From contig CM041779.1 in NCBI GenBank assembly GCA_023374045.1, forward strand, positions 2,108,001 to 2,172,000: DNA of 64,000 nt, written 5' to 3'. A program made the position numbers and the translations under genes. The stretch is from Limonium bicolor (Eukaryota > Streptophyta > Magnoliopsida > Caryophyllales > Plumbaginaceae). Shown here piece after piece: positions 1-10,968 of the stretch (positions within the stretch are counted from its first letter, which is position 1; the number at the start of each line of letters is the position of its first letter). Below the pieces are notes generated by a model. The model did not search any database. It was given only the letters and a program-made list of their open reading frames with translations, and was not told the DNA's origin.

Positions 1-801
1 TACCCCACAATCAAACAATAGTCATTAGTGGCGGACTGAAGTAAACAGCCAACCTGTGGAGACTCCGAAATAAGCCTCCCCCAAGCAGCCTTCTCTACCC
101 TTGGTGAGGGCTTTTTAAGCCGCTTACCAGCGGCAGTGGTGTCAGCAGCGGCAGCAAGCAGAGCATTTATTTCCTCTTCCTCCTCTTCCTCGCCATTTTC
201 TAGTAAATCGGCTATAAAACCCAGCCAGCAAAACCAAGAGAGAAACTCACTACCGGATCAGATATAACAAGAAACAAAAGAATATGACATGCAAGAACAT
301 CAAACCACTTACCTCGCACTAGAACACTAGGAGATTTCTCCCCCACGGTTGAATCTGAGGGTTTAGTTCCGTCTCCGCAAGGCGGATCAGTGGATCGAAT
401 CTCAGGCTCCCGAGATTCAGAGCCTAGCTGACCGTTGCCCCCTTTGGCCACCAAATTGGACTTATCATCAGTCGAAGATGAAGCTTCTGACGCCGCCTGA
501 AACGCAGAAACAAACGAATCCCACGCATACGCATGAGAAAGATAAAAAGCCTCTTTAATATCAAGTCAATCGAGACACAGAGAAATCCAATACGGAATCC
601 AAAAGAAATGAAGAACCCTATGAAGATCGATAGGGGGTCGGGAGAGACGCAGACCAACAAGAAAATAGAAATAAAATGGATGGAGATAGAGAGAGATGGA
701 TAAGACACAGAAAAAGAGAAAACCTTAGAACGTTTGTTGGTGGGAAGAGAGGAGTTCAGAGGACGCTTAGAGGTGGACGAGCTGCGCCTGGTCTCAACCA
801 T
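1..801 (-). CDS. FHA/AAA-type ATPase gene, first three exons (partial)
   Basis: Seen: three exons with GT-AG borders. Exon 1 is 801-724 (start MVETRRSSSTSKRPLNSS, ending NKRSK before GTTTTC), exon 2 is 496-313, exon 3 is 211 to the window edge; the phases join without a stop. The joined protein has a Ser/Arg-rich basic start, an acidic/Ala-rich linker (LLENGEEEEEEEINALLAAA), a KRLKKPSPR nuclear-localisation-like patch and then KAAWGRLISESPQ, where the forkhead-associated domain begins. Known: plant proteins starting MVETRRSSS are long (above 1,000 residues) with an N-terminal FHA domain and a C-terminal AAA ATPase module related to spastin/ATAD1-type enzymes, e.g. AT4G02480 from memory. The AAA part lies outside the window. 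Not inferred: substrate or process. Start choice: first ATG, with the family's typical N-terminus. Confidence 0.85.
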
Positions 802-1024
802 GGTTTTTCCGGGGATTCCTTTTCCTCCTCTCTGATCTGAAGTGCGTTGAAGGCAGATGAGAGAGAGGGGAGACAGGTGAGAGAGAGAGGGAAGAGGGAT
901 AGATAGATGTGTATATTTGGTTATGTAAATCGGCGGAAAGTAGGAAGACGGTTTGGGCAGAAAAGCAAAAAAAAAAAAAAAACAATAGAGGAGGAAGGAA
1001 GCTTGTGTTGTGACTTATGTGCAT
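802..1024 (-). promoter_or_regulatory. Leader and proximal promoter of the ATPase gene
   Basis: On the minus strand this stretch has pyrimidine patches (CTCTCTCTC, CCTCTCTCTC) typical of plant core promoters and 5' leaders, and a weak TATA-like AAATATACAC at about 911-922, roughly 110 bases upstream of the ATG. No transcript evidence is visible. The open frame across it (794-1024) is low complexity and is not called as a gene. Confidence 0.4.
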
Positions 1025-1489
1025 GGTCCGGGGGGAGATTGAATACTTCCGAAGTTGGTAAGGTCCTAATTGTAATTTAGTAAAACAAAAACTTGCTTTT
1101 ATGTGAATTTTATGTGATATTTTATTTTTATTATGAAACGAGACTGTCTTGGGTACAGCTGGGTGTAGCCATCGTTGGCTATATCCCAGCGCGCCCTCTT
1201 TTCCTTTTTTTTTAGCGCCAGCGTCTTTACCTATTTTTAAAAAAAATACTTTTTTTAAAGATTTTTTATTTGTTTTTTTCTTTATTATAAAACTTTAAAT
1301 TATTGTAACTTTTAATATATAAGTCTAAAATAAAAAAAAAATTATATCATTGTTCATCTAAATTCAAGCTCTACAAAACAAGACCAGTCATGAATATATT
1401 TTGATAACTTTTAAAAAAAATATTTTTACATGTATAGAGCATAAAACATAAAAGAAAACTTGCATATTGTCATACAAACCTGTATAAAT

Positions 1490-1760
1490 GTTCACTAAAA
1501 CATGTACATCCTCGCATTAAAAACATATAGATAGTCATATAAACCTGTACGAATAAATAAATATGTACATCCTTAAATTAAAACTTGTACATATAAGGAA
1601 GAACACTTGTACAAACGGTCATACAAACATGTACTTATGTTCATTAAAACATTTACATTCTCATAATTGAACATGTACATTCTCACATTTGAACATGTAC
1701 ATCGTCACATAAAAACATGTACATTCTCACATTAAAATATGTACATTCTCACATTAAAGT
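1490..1760. repeat. Minisatellite of ACATGTACATYCTCACATTA-type units
   Basis: Roughly a dozen degenerate units of 18-22 bases built on ATGTACATTCTCACATT follow the left inverted arm of MULE-like copy 1. Two or three units reappear in reverse complement inside the right arm (2285-2350), so the repeat belongs to the arm sequence of the element. Confidence 0.7.
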
Positions 1761-1770
1761 ATATAACGGC

Positions 1771-2290
1771 TTCCAAATAGATTACCCTAACCCCACACAC
1801 CCTAAAACTCATCCTAGAAAAGCTAAAAAACGTCGAAGGCATTTTTAGGGTTTGTAGTGGCAGACACTAGCTAAACCCGCGACCACAAACCCTAAAAACT
1901 CGTCGAGTTAGTTGCTACAATGTAAACTATAGAACGGTTTCCAAATAGATTACCCTAACCCCCCCCCCCCCCCAAAAAAAACCACCCTAGGATAGCTAAA
2001 AACGTCGAAGGCATTTTTAGGGTTTGCAGTTGCGGGTTTAGGGTCTAACGACCCTAAACTCACTACCACAAACCCTAAAAACCTGTCGAGTTAGTTGCTA
2101 CAATGTAAAGTACGAAACAAATTCCAAATAGATTACTCTACCCCCAAAACACCCCAAAACCCACCCTAGGATAGCTAAAAAATGTCGAAGGCATTTTTAG
2201 AGTATTTGCAGTGGCGGGTTTAGGCTCTAACGACCTTAAACCCGCTACCACAAACTCTAAAAACCTGTCGAGTTATTGAGATGATGTACA
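1771..2290. repeat. Tandem repeat with telomere-like motifs, 168-183-bp units (three)
   Basis: The anchor TTCCAAATAG occurs at 1771, 1939 and 2122. Each unit holds ACCCTAA/CCCTAAA runs, then CTAAAAACGTCGAAGGCATT, TTTTAGGGTTTG, a palindromic GGTTTAGGGTCTAACGACCC-type core, ACCACAAACCCTAAAAAC, and GTCGAGTTAGTTGCTACAAT. The same unit recurs at 33675-34400 in another element of the same family. The motifs are isolated and degenerate, not a telomeric array. Confidence 0.85.
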
Positions 2291-2699
2291 AGTTTTTACG
2301 TGTGGATGTACATGTTTTAATGAACATTTGTACAGGTTTGTATGACCATCTGTACAAGTTTTTTTACGTTTAGTGCACTATACATGTAAAAATATTTTTT
2401 TTAAGTTGTCAAAACATATCTATGACTGCTCTTGTTTTGAAGAGCTTGAATTTAGATGAACAATGATATAATTTTTTTCATTTTAGACCTATATATTAAA
2501 AGTTACAATATTTTAAAAGATTTTGTAATAAAAAAAGGAAAAAAACAAAAATTAAAAAGAAAAAGAAAAAGAAAAAAAGACAAACGGCACACGCACGCCT
2601 TTACAAAAAAAAAAAGAGAAAGGCAAATCAGTTGTGCGCGCTTCCTCCCCTGTCTGTCTCCCCCATATGTAGCTATCTGCTACATTTACATGTAGCCAA

Positions 2700-3751
2700 G
2701 AATTTGGCTTATGAAATACCTCGGGTTTCATTTTCTTTACGAGATATCACCGAGGTTTCATTTTCATTACGAGATACCCCGAGGTTCAATTTCATTACAA
2801 GATACCCCGAGGTTTAAATTCGGATATATTATTTTGTTAATATCCCCATTTTACCCTCACACCATATGCCACCATAATAAACTTAGAGGTTTATGGTCAA
2901 ATTTTAAAAAATTTAAAATATAGAAAAACTACACAAAAATATTTAAAGATCATATAAATTTTGAATTCAATTTTGAAAAATGAATATTGTTAAATATACA
3001 AAAAAACAAAAAAGTTAAATAAATAGAAATGACTAAATAATAAAGCAATATATTATTTTGAAAATAAACATAAATTGTTAAATGTTATGTAGCAATGACT
3101 TAAATCATAGAAAAGTATAACAATAATATGAAAAATATTAAAAGTAACAAATTCATATGGTACATTGAAAAACTATTTAAAATTAGAAATTAAAGTATAA
3201 AGAAACATAAAGTATAATCAATTTTCTTGTGATTTTAATGTATTTGTTATTACTATGTTATGATTTTAAGTATCCACTACAATAGTTTTTAAATTATGTA
3301 ACAATTTAAGTGTTTTAAATAAATGATTTTTTATTGTTTAGCCATTTCTATTTATTTTTAAAATGTTATGATTTATTTATTTTTATTTAGTTGTATTCAT
3401 TTTTTAAATTGAATTAAAATTTTATATGATCTTTAATTATTTTTGTGTATTTTTTCTATATTTTAAGTTTTTTAAAATTTGACCACAAACCCTAAGGTTA
3501 TTATGGTGGCATATGATGTGAGGGGTAAAATGGGGATATTAACTATATAATATATCAGAATTTTAACGGAGGGGGTATCTTGTAATGAAACTGAAACCTC
3601 AAAGGTATCCGTAATGAAAATAAAACATCAGGGATAGCTCATAAAGAAAATGAAACCTCAGGGGTATTTCGTAATGAAATAAAACATCAGGGGTATTTTA
3701 TAATATTCATAAAAACCTCAGGGGTATCTCATGAAATTTCCCTAAGATGTT
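2700..3751. mobile_element. Foldback element, about 1.05 kb, nearly all inverted repeat
   Basis: Left arm about 2707-3200 and right arm about 3230-3751 are reverse complements over most of their length. Matching blocks: AATATCCCCATTTTACCCTC (about 2839) with GAGGGGTAAAATGGGGATAT (about 3519), and CATATGCCACCATAATAA with TTATTATGGTGGCATATG-like sequence. Each arm tip is a 25-35-bp tandem repeat of GAGGTTTCATTTTCATTACG followed by AGATACCCC: four units on the left, about six on the right. The right tip ends AAATTTCCC, like the GGGAAA..TTTCCC tips of the MULE-type MITEs at 14953 and 37366. No coding sequence. Transcription would give a long hairpin RNA. Confidence 0.75.
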
Positions 3752-4099
3752 TTATGGGAGTTTTGAAAGTTTAATTTAATTTAGTTATAAATTATTAGTT
3801 AGATTTTTATGATATACGGTTTTGAATCGAGTAACAGTACTGGTTAAAATTATTGATTTCAATTTTTTTAAAACAAACTCTTGCAAATATTTGTTGTAGT
3901 GTATCAATGTTTGTTATATCACTAGTGTTTTGTTCGTTATGACATATTTGTGATTGTTTTTCATTTAATTATTTTAAATGAGACAATATTAAGGCCCAAA
4001 CGAAACTCGAGAAGAGACCAAATATTAATGCTATAAATATGTCATCAAACATGCCAACACAAACAAAGTCTTTATAAAGTGTTATTGTATACTTCATTT

Positions 4100-5512
4100 C
4101 ATAATAAATTGGTTTTGTTTGTTTTAAGAAGATTGTTAAAGATGTTGACATTTGTTAAAGAATTCGTAAGTTTTACTACCTTATCCTTATCTGAATTTAG
4201 CTCTTCATTCTCTTTCAAGAGCTCCTTATTTTCATTTTCTAGTGCCTCTAGTTGATTAACCAATATAAGGGAAAACGTTCTGAGTACTAGAAATTCAGCT
4301 TTTTGAACTTTCCTTCTAAGTCAAGAGTAGTTTACCTCAGTTTATTTCTCTTTCTCCCTTGATTCTGACGTTTCTTTGTCTTGAGCCATCAAGCAGACTT
4401 CATCAAGGCAAAGTTGAGCCTTTTCATCCCCTGAGAGATCGATGTCTGGAGGTTTGATTATCATCACTGAGTTTTGAGTCTCCCCATGCAGCAACAAAGG
4501 CTTCTTTCTTTGGCTTTTTGTTGAATGATCTTCGAATAGGTTTCCTGATCCTGTCGTTGTCTTCTTGGGTTTGTTACAGGCAGTCTTTAATGTGGTGCCC
4601 ACGTTTTGAACACCCCAAAACACTTGTCATTTTTCTTCTTTTGGTGATCGTCAGATTCCTTGGAGTCCTTTCATTTCTCATATTATTTTTTTAAAAAAAT
4701 TGAAAATACCTTTCGACATAGAGGACCATCTCGTCGTCATCTTCTCCTGACTCAGAATTTTCATTTTCAGCTACCTGAAGGGCTATGCCTTTTCCTTTCT
4801 CCCTTATTGAGCTTTCTGAACTTCTTTGTTGTAACTTTAGCTCAAATGTCATTAATGATCCCAACATGTCTGCCAGAGACATCTTTGAGAGATCATGGAC
4901 TTCTTGCATGACATTGAATTTGCTATCAAAGGATGTAGGAAGTGATCTGAGGAAATTTCGAATTTGATCCTCATTTGAGATAGTTCTTTCAAGCATAAGC
5001 ATCTCATTGATCAGCTTGGTGAACCTAGTGTGCATTTCAGAAATGCTCTCCTGTTCTTCCTTCTTGAATAACTCCCAATGAGTATGCAATAGTTCAATGC
5101 GAGCTTTCTTGATCTCGTTATTTCCTTCATAGGTAACTTCAAGTGTTTCCCAGAATTCCTTGGCTATTTTAGCTGAGGCTACCTTGGAGTATTGCTCAGG
5201 TAGTAATGCACAATGTAGGATTCTTACCGCTCGTGCATTGAACATCAACTCCTTGATTTGATCATCAGTCATGTTGTCGATAGATATGTCGTCTCCTTGA
5301 GCATTTTGGAAGGTGTATTCACCACGTGATACTACACTCCACATCCTTGGATCATCAGACTTGATATGGAACTCCATCTTGTTCTTCCAGTGAGTGTAGT
5401 TGTCTCCATTGAAGAGTGGTGGTCTATTTGGTGCAGAACCTTCTTCGGATGCCAGTAGATTTGAATGAAACATTTTTATCAAGTAACTCACATAAGCGAA
5501 AACTACGTCCAC
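4100..5512 (-). pseudogene. Ty1/Copia gag remnant (UBN2 domain and zinc knuckle), frameshifted
   Basis: Read from 5512 leftward (likely true start at 5473, MFHSNLLASEEGSAPNRPPL), the frame gives LFNGDNYTHWKNKMEFHI, then AKIAKEFWETLEVTYEGN, IKKARIELLHTHWELFKK and FLRSLPTSFDSKFNVM: the Copia-type gag (DUF4219/UBN2) fold. The frame is lost near 4690. At about 4580-4625 a CX2CX4HX4C zinc knuckle (CFGCSKRGHHIKDC) is readable only if one extra G is ignored. A coiled-coil-like tail (ENENKELLKENEELNS) and LTNSLTNVNIFNNLLK follow to about 4105. Protease, integrase and RT are absent. The promoter-side end is cut at 5525 by the Gypsy LTR. Known role: gag forms the virus-like particle. Confidence 0.85.
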
Positions 5513-5524
5513 GACCGGTCATGA

Positions 5525-8500
5525 TGAAATACCCCTAATCTTTAAAATATAATTAAATGATCTATTAATGATCTAAGATTATTAAACATCTAAATATTAT
5601 TGGGGAACAATCTAAAAGATCTCAACAAGGCAAAACACGCCTTAAGATCGGTAAAGCCAAAAATGTGCTTTAAGACACCATGAAGGTTGTATGACCCCAA
5701 GTAGGATCCAAAGTGGATTCCTAAGTATTATAATGAAGCAAGGAACACGATAAAACCATTCTCAAAGAGAACTAAGCTCAGGAACACCCTGTGACACAAA
5801 AATGTGCGCTAAAACTCCTTAAAGCACGTTTTGTGAGATTGCCTTTTAAATTGATTTTTAATGGGCTTAAAAATTATAATTATCCTTAAATATGATATTT
5901 AATCATATTATATCATATTAGGAATTTAATTCCAGAAATTTACGAATTTTTACAAATTTAATATTAAAATATTAATAAAACCCTAAAGTGGGGCCCGCAT
6001 GAGTCAACATTGACCAAGCTTGGTCAATGGTCAATTAATTGACTCATTTGGACCAAGGAGGCCGGCTGCAATAAGGGAGGAGACAGCATGCAATTATTGG
6101 AGACAAATGCTACCTAATATGTTACTTTTACAAAATAATGTTACCTTTTTACATTAATTCAAACCTTATCAATCATTCCCACCTTCCTCCTTCCTTGTCC
6201 GATTCCTCCCTATCCAACCGAGCTCCATCCTTCCTCTCAAGCTCTCAAAGCTTGTTCTTGGCCATGGAAGGCAAGTCTAGCTCCTAAGCTCCTAATGTAA
6301 GTGTTTTAATGTCATTTTTAGCTCTTTTTCTTCATCTTTTCACCACCAACACCTAAATTTCGTGGCTCATCTATTCCTATGGCTTATTCTCAGTGTTCTA
6401 AGGTTAGAACAAGAGCTAAACTCGGTTGAGACCAGTAGAGGGACCAAGGTTGTCCAAATCTACATTTTAAGGTAAAAATGTGCTTTAAGCTCATAACTTT
6501 TGATTCCCTTCGAGTTTGGCTGTGAAACTTTGGTCATAGACTCATCTTCTCCTTTTCATGTGGGATCTGTTGGTTAGCCATTTGGAGCAAGGGTGACCGA
6601 GATCCAAGAGAAATACTCTCTTTTAAGGCATTTTTCCAAGGTAAAACCTAATAACAAGGTAGTATTTCGAGATCTAACTATTTTATGTTAATATGGTGGA
6701 TCTAACACCTTGGGTGTGTTTGGTTCAGGTCGAAAATACCTAGAACTTCCCTTGCATTTTTAAGGTGATTTTTGCCTTAAATCTTACATTAATTATTCCT
6801 TATGGTTAAGCTCAAGCTTGGAGTGTAACCATATCTTGTTTTTGTGTATTAAACATGTCTAAATCAAGTGGTGAATTTTCCTACAAGTGACCGAGCCTAT
6901 ACAAGGATAAATCAAGGTATAAACACCTTAAACTTATGATTTTGCAATCTTTAAGTATATATATATATATGGCCGAGAGTGAACATACACATATAGGTCA
7001 TATTGACCTAAAAATGTAAAAAAAATGGCTAAGATAAATTAAGCTAGTCATTTAAGAGATTTAATTAACATAATGGTCAAATTATGACATTATGTGGAAA
7101 AATAATTAAACCATGGAGAGGCCGAATATATATGCTATATTTTGAGACATTTATTGTGTAATTTATTTTGCAAGATCAAGGTTGTAATAAGGCCATGTCA
7201 TTAGGCCATTTTAATTTAAGTTTATAAGCTTATTTAGTTTTATTTATGCTTATAATTAAAGTTGGGGCCAATTCGTAATTATTAAGGAATTAGAAAAGCC
7301 GTGGGTAATTTAGAGCAATTTAGGTTTTTAAATGAATTTAATAAAAATTATAACACTTTATAAAGTTTTGGGTCAAAATTGTAAAAATAGAAAAGTATAG
7401 GTCATTATTTGTAATTACCGAAAAATTGGTTCCCATTTGGTGTTAGGAGTCAAAGTTGACTATATAGGAGACTTTGACCAAGTTTAGAAAATTTAAGAAA
7501 TTAAAATACTATCTTATAATAAGATACTTATTAAATTGTAAAAGATTTATAAGGTTTGGGGTGGTAATGTAATTACCGAGAATTAAGGGTACTAAATGGA
7601 GTTTAGTTAAGTCCTTAAGTTATTAGAAATTTTTAGAAGTTTATTTGGTTAAGTTTGGAGTTCATATGAATATAAGTATAATATATGGTATTTTATGACA
7701 TTGTTACAAATAGGTAACAAATATATATAAACCGAGATTTAGAGGAAAAATAAGGTTAAGAATAATGTTTATAACCTTTTGGTATAGTTTGGGAATTTTT
7801 GGAATTATATATAAGGTTTTATAAGATATATGTATATATAGTTTTAATGGAATTAGAAAACTATGTATTAAAATGGAATGATTGTGATTTATAGAAGTTT
7901 AGTGGTTATAAAAAGGTCGAAAATATAAGGGTATTTGGTATTTTATAAACAAAATATAACTATAGGTTATAATTGTTTTAATGACTTAAATGTCATAAGA
8001 TATGTTATATGACTAAGTAACATTATATTAATTAAGTGGTGGATTTTAGAATATTTAAGAACATAGGTGCTGTTCGAAAAATTAACATTTTTAAATGGAA
8101 TTTATAATATGGTTTTAATGTTATAAGAGTTATAACATTTATAATATAAGAGATATTCATTAAAAGAATGAATATAGATTATAAGACTTACCATATAATA
8201 AATAGTTCCATAAACACACATATAAATAAATATATGTAATGGTGTAGAAAATGTGATGCGGTTCAATAATATAATTATCATAATTAAAATGATAATAGAT
8301 AAGGAAAAGAATAAACATTGGATGTGGAATTCTAATGTAAAGAGAGTACATGATATAGGAATTCATGTAATTAAAGTATAGTTTACAAACGAATATACCA
8401 CATTGGTAAAAAAAAAAAAGAGACAAACCTTAGAAAAATAAATACTAAGGTAAGATGCATAGTGCATGACAAAGGATTACACATACAATAATGAAAAAAA

Positions 8501-10149
8501 CTGTACGATGTACAAACAAACATTAAGTTACATGCGATAACAAGTTTAACAACAACTATACTAATATACAAACAAGACTACGCATGTAATGTAACACCTT
8601 TTCCAATCTCGAGTTAAACCTAAAACCCGACAACATTGATAGTTAATAACGGGGGGTTAACCGGGAGGTGTTAGTGACGGTACGGGGTACCGTAGAATTG
8701 TGTTGTTATACGGTATGCTAATCAGTAGCATTATGTATTGTTTAGATTGTTAGAGACTACACAAGGGGCATAGGATCTTGCTGATTCATACTCCACCGTA
8801 ATACATCGGGGTGAACGGTATGTTGTTATGTGTCTCTGATTGTCTCTGAGGGCTTCCTCAGTTCAGACTTCTGTGTGATCTGTGATAAGATTGTTTGTCT
8901 GAATGTGATAATTAATATGCATGAATTGTGTATTTATAGCTGCTCATTTTTACTGTTGTTGAGTTAACAGTATTGGTTCGTATATAAGAACCTATATATA
9001 AAACGAACTAGCGGCTATGGTGCTATCTTATACGAAAAATAAGGAACGTCAGAAAAACGTTGTAGCACTAGGATAATAATACATATATATTATCCAAGAC
9101 TTTCATACGGAGCATTGGCCTTTCTATACGCCGCTCTCGTATCTAACACTGGATCCCGAGTTTACAGACTCCGGATTGGACTAATGACCTTGGTCTGCTG
9201 TGTTAGAAAATTTGGTAATGCGATGCGATGGTATAATTAAGTAATTAATGAATGGAAGTAAAGCCAAGAGGATGTGGCTCTTGGTGCGCGCTGTGATCAC
9301 AAAAACGATACCAGGATGTCCGCGTACGGGTCCGCAAGTATCAAGAAAATTTCCCGTGAGCTAGAATGGCTCGTTGGTCGGAGACTCTACCGTTGGAGTG
9401 GCTACTGCCGTGGGTGACCCGCCATAAATATGGGTACTAGAGACATGTCTTTAATGAGACATGTCACTAGGTATAACTGAACAAATAATATTGAGAATTA
9501 TACAGTGGCGAACAATATTGGTTTCTACCATGGACGAGAATTAATACTTGTTTATCATTCTCGTTGTTTCGCTTGGTTGTTCATGGTTATACTTGTGGTA
9601 TATTATGTGTTGATGGTTGTGTTTGTATGGATTACTGTGTTTATTTACAGTTTATAATATTAAAACGGTATTGCATGTAATGAACCTCATGCTCTCGACC
9701 AAATAATTGAGGGGTCTTTGGGGGCATGACGGGGCATGTGATGACATACTCAGCAGGGGCTGATTCCATACCACAAACCATCTTTATTTCAGGTGATTAG
9801 CTGGTGGGTCGCAGCGAGGTGACCATTGTATAGTACGGTTGTTAGACTTGGTACGGTGTGATACTCAGGTTTTTTGGACTCGGGTTGGTTGAGGTGTATT
9901 TGGTTTAGATGCTCACGGTCTGTAATAATTGTTGATGTTAGTTTTTAAGTTGTTTAAGTTCTACTATCTATCTCTTGTGGTCACTGCGGGAATACGTTTC
10001 GCAAGTTGATTATCAGGTAAATCGTTATCACCCGTATGGGCGAGTGATAACAGTGACACCAGTAGGGCGATAGTTTATTATTTACCGCTGCGAGATATTA
10101 TTGTGCGCGACTTTATAGTATTAGGAACCGACTTAGTAGGGGTGTTACA
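5525..10149 (+). repeat. Long 5' LTR of a Ty3/Gypsy chromovirus-like (Tekay/Del-type) element
   Basis: Begins TGAAATACCCC and ends GGTGTTACA, four bases before a primer-binding site: 4,625 bp. The start and end match the A and B LTRs at 41666, 51510 and 58099, and a shared GATAACGGGG..TTA block occurs near 8645 (compare 44300 and 60480), probably near the promoter. It lies in the 5' region of the Copia gag remnant, so it inserted after the Copia element. The 3' LTR and target duplication are not in the assembled sequence. Tekay/Del assignment rests on tip sequences, LTR size, PBS and the gag start. Confidence 0.8.
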
Positions 10150-10153
10150 AAAG

Positions 10154-10176
10154 TGGTATCAGAGCGAGTACGCTCT
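10154..10176 (+). other. Primer-binding site (initiator Met-tRNA) with overlapping hairpin
   Basis: TGGTATCAGAGC at 10154-10165 is complementary to the 3' end of plant initiator tRNA-Met, where reverse transcription starts. Its last six bases are the 5' arm of a perfect hairpin, AGAGCG-AGTA-CGCTCT (10161-10176). Confidence 0.9.
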
Positions 10177-10322
10177 GATTACAAGAGATAGTAGTTTAAG
10201 TACCGTGAGCCTAGGTTATTACACACCAGTACCAAGAGATAGTTGTGAATGATTGAGTTAAGTTGTGGTAAGGAAAGTACGGTATTTATACCAAGAGCTG
10301 ACCTTGATTTTGAATTCTTCAG

Positions 10323-10468
10323 ATGTCTTCCGGAAGAGCGATCAGCTGGCAGGGCAGAGGAGGGTGGTGGAAGAGGCGGGGGCCTGGAGGAGGACCTCCG
10401 GAGGCCCCACCCGTGGGCGTGGCTGAGACGGTAGCGGCCGTCCTCGCTCAGCTAGCCCAGTTGGGAGG
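10323..10468 (+). CDS. Start of Gypsy gag, cut by the assembly gap
   Basis: The frame from ATG 10323 runs into the gap and reads an Arg/Gly/Trp-rich start (MSSGRAISWQGRGGWWKRRG), then PPEAPPVGVAETVAAVLAQL. Known: gag of Tekay/Del chromoviruses typically starts with an Arg/Gly-rich stretch followed by an Ala/Leu-rich helix, and lies 150-250 bases after the PBS as here. Composition (GC-rich) differs sharply from the AT-rich LTR. Only about 48 residues are visible, so whether the element is intact cannot be told. Confidence 0.65.
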
Positions 10469-10968
10469 NNNNNNNNNNNNNNNNNNNNNNNNNNNNNNNN
10501 NNNNNNNNNNNNNNNNNNNNNNNNNNNNNNNNNNNNNNNNNNNNNNNNNNNNNNNNNNNNNNNNNNNNNNNNNNNNNNNNNNNNNNNNNNNNNNNNNNNN
10601 NNNNNNNNNNNNNNNNNNNNNNNNNNNNNNNNNNNNNNNNNNNNNNNNNNNNNNNNNNNNNNNNNNNNNNNNNNNNNNNNNNNNNNNNNNNNNNNNNNNN
10701 NNNNNNNNNNNNNNNNNNNNNNNNNNNNNNNNNNNNNNNNNNNNNNNNNNNNNNNNNNNNNNNNNNNNNNNNNNNNNNNNNNNNNNNNNNNNNNNNNNNN
10801 NNNNNNNNNNNNNNNNNNNNNNNNNNNNNNNNNNNNNNNNNNNNNNNNNNNNNNNNNNNNNNNNNNNNNNNNNNNNNNNNNNNNNNNNNNNNNNNNNNNN
10901 NNNNNNNNNNNNNNNNNNNNNNNNNNNNNNNNNNNNNNNNNNNNNNNNNNNNNNNNNNNNNNNNNNNN
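10469..10968. other. Assembly gap (500 N, placeholder size)
   Basis: Exactly 500 N, the same as the gap at 53481-53980, so the length is nominal. The missing sequence should hold the rest of the Gypsy element, the 5' end of the interrupted Copia element and the upstream PMS1 exons, i.e. many kilobases. Confidence 0.95.

Larger units (their letters stand above)
1151..2698. mobile_element. Non-autonomous long-TIR (MULE-like) element, family M, copy 1
   Basis: Seen: an imperfect inverted repeat of about 350-400 bases, 1151 to about 1530 against about 2282-2698. Matching blocks include TTGTTCATCTAAATTCAAGC at about 1352 and its reverse complement near 2445, and ACATGTATAG with its complement at the inner end. 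The interior is only tandem repeats (below). Copies 2 (33300-35275) and 3 (ending near 18555) share the arm sequence. Known: Mutator-like elements often have long AT-rich TIRs and foreign or repeated interiors. I could not find a clean target duplication, so the superfamily is inferred. Confidence 0.6.

Noticed and set aside
794..1024. 76-codon minus frame upstream of the ATPase gene
   Set aside because: Low-complexity leader sequence, overlaps the true start in another frame.
1771..2290. Interstitial telomere (true TTTAGGG array)
   Set aside because: Telomere-like heptamers occur singly within longer units inside a transposon, not in tandem.
10154..10165. tRNA gene
   Set aside because: The tRNA-related 12-mer is the primer-binding site following an LTR; no cloverleaf is present. 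No tRNA or rRNA gene was recognised anywhere in the window.
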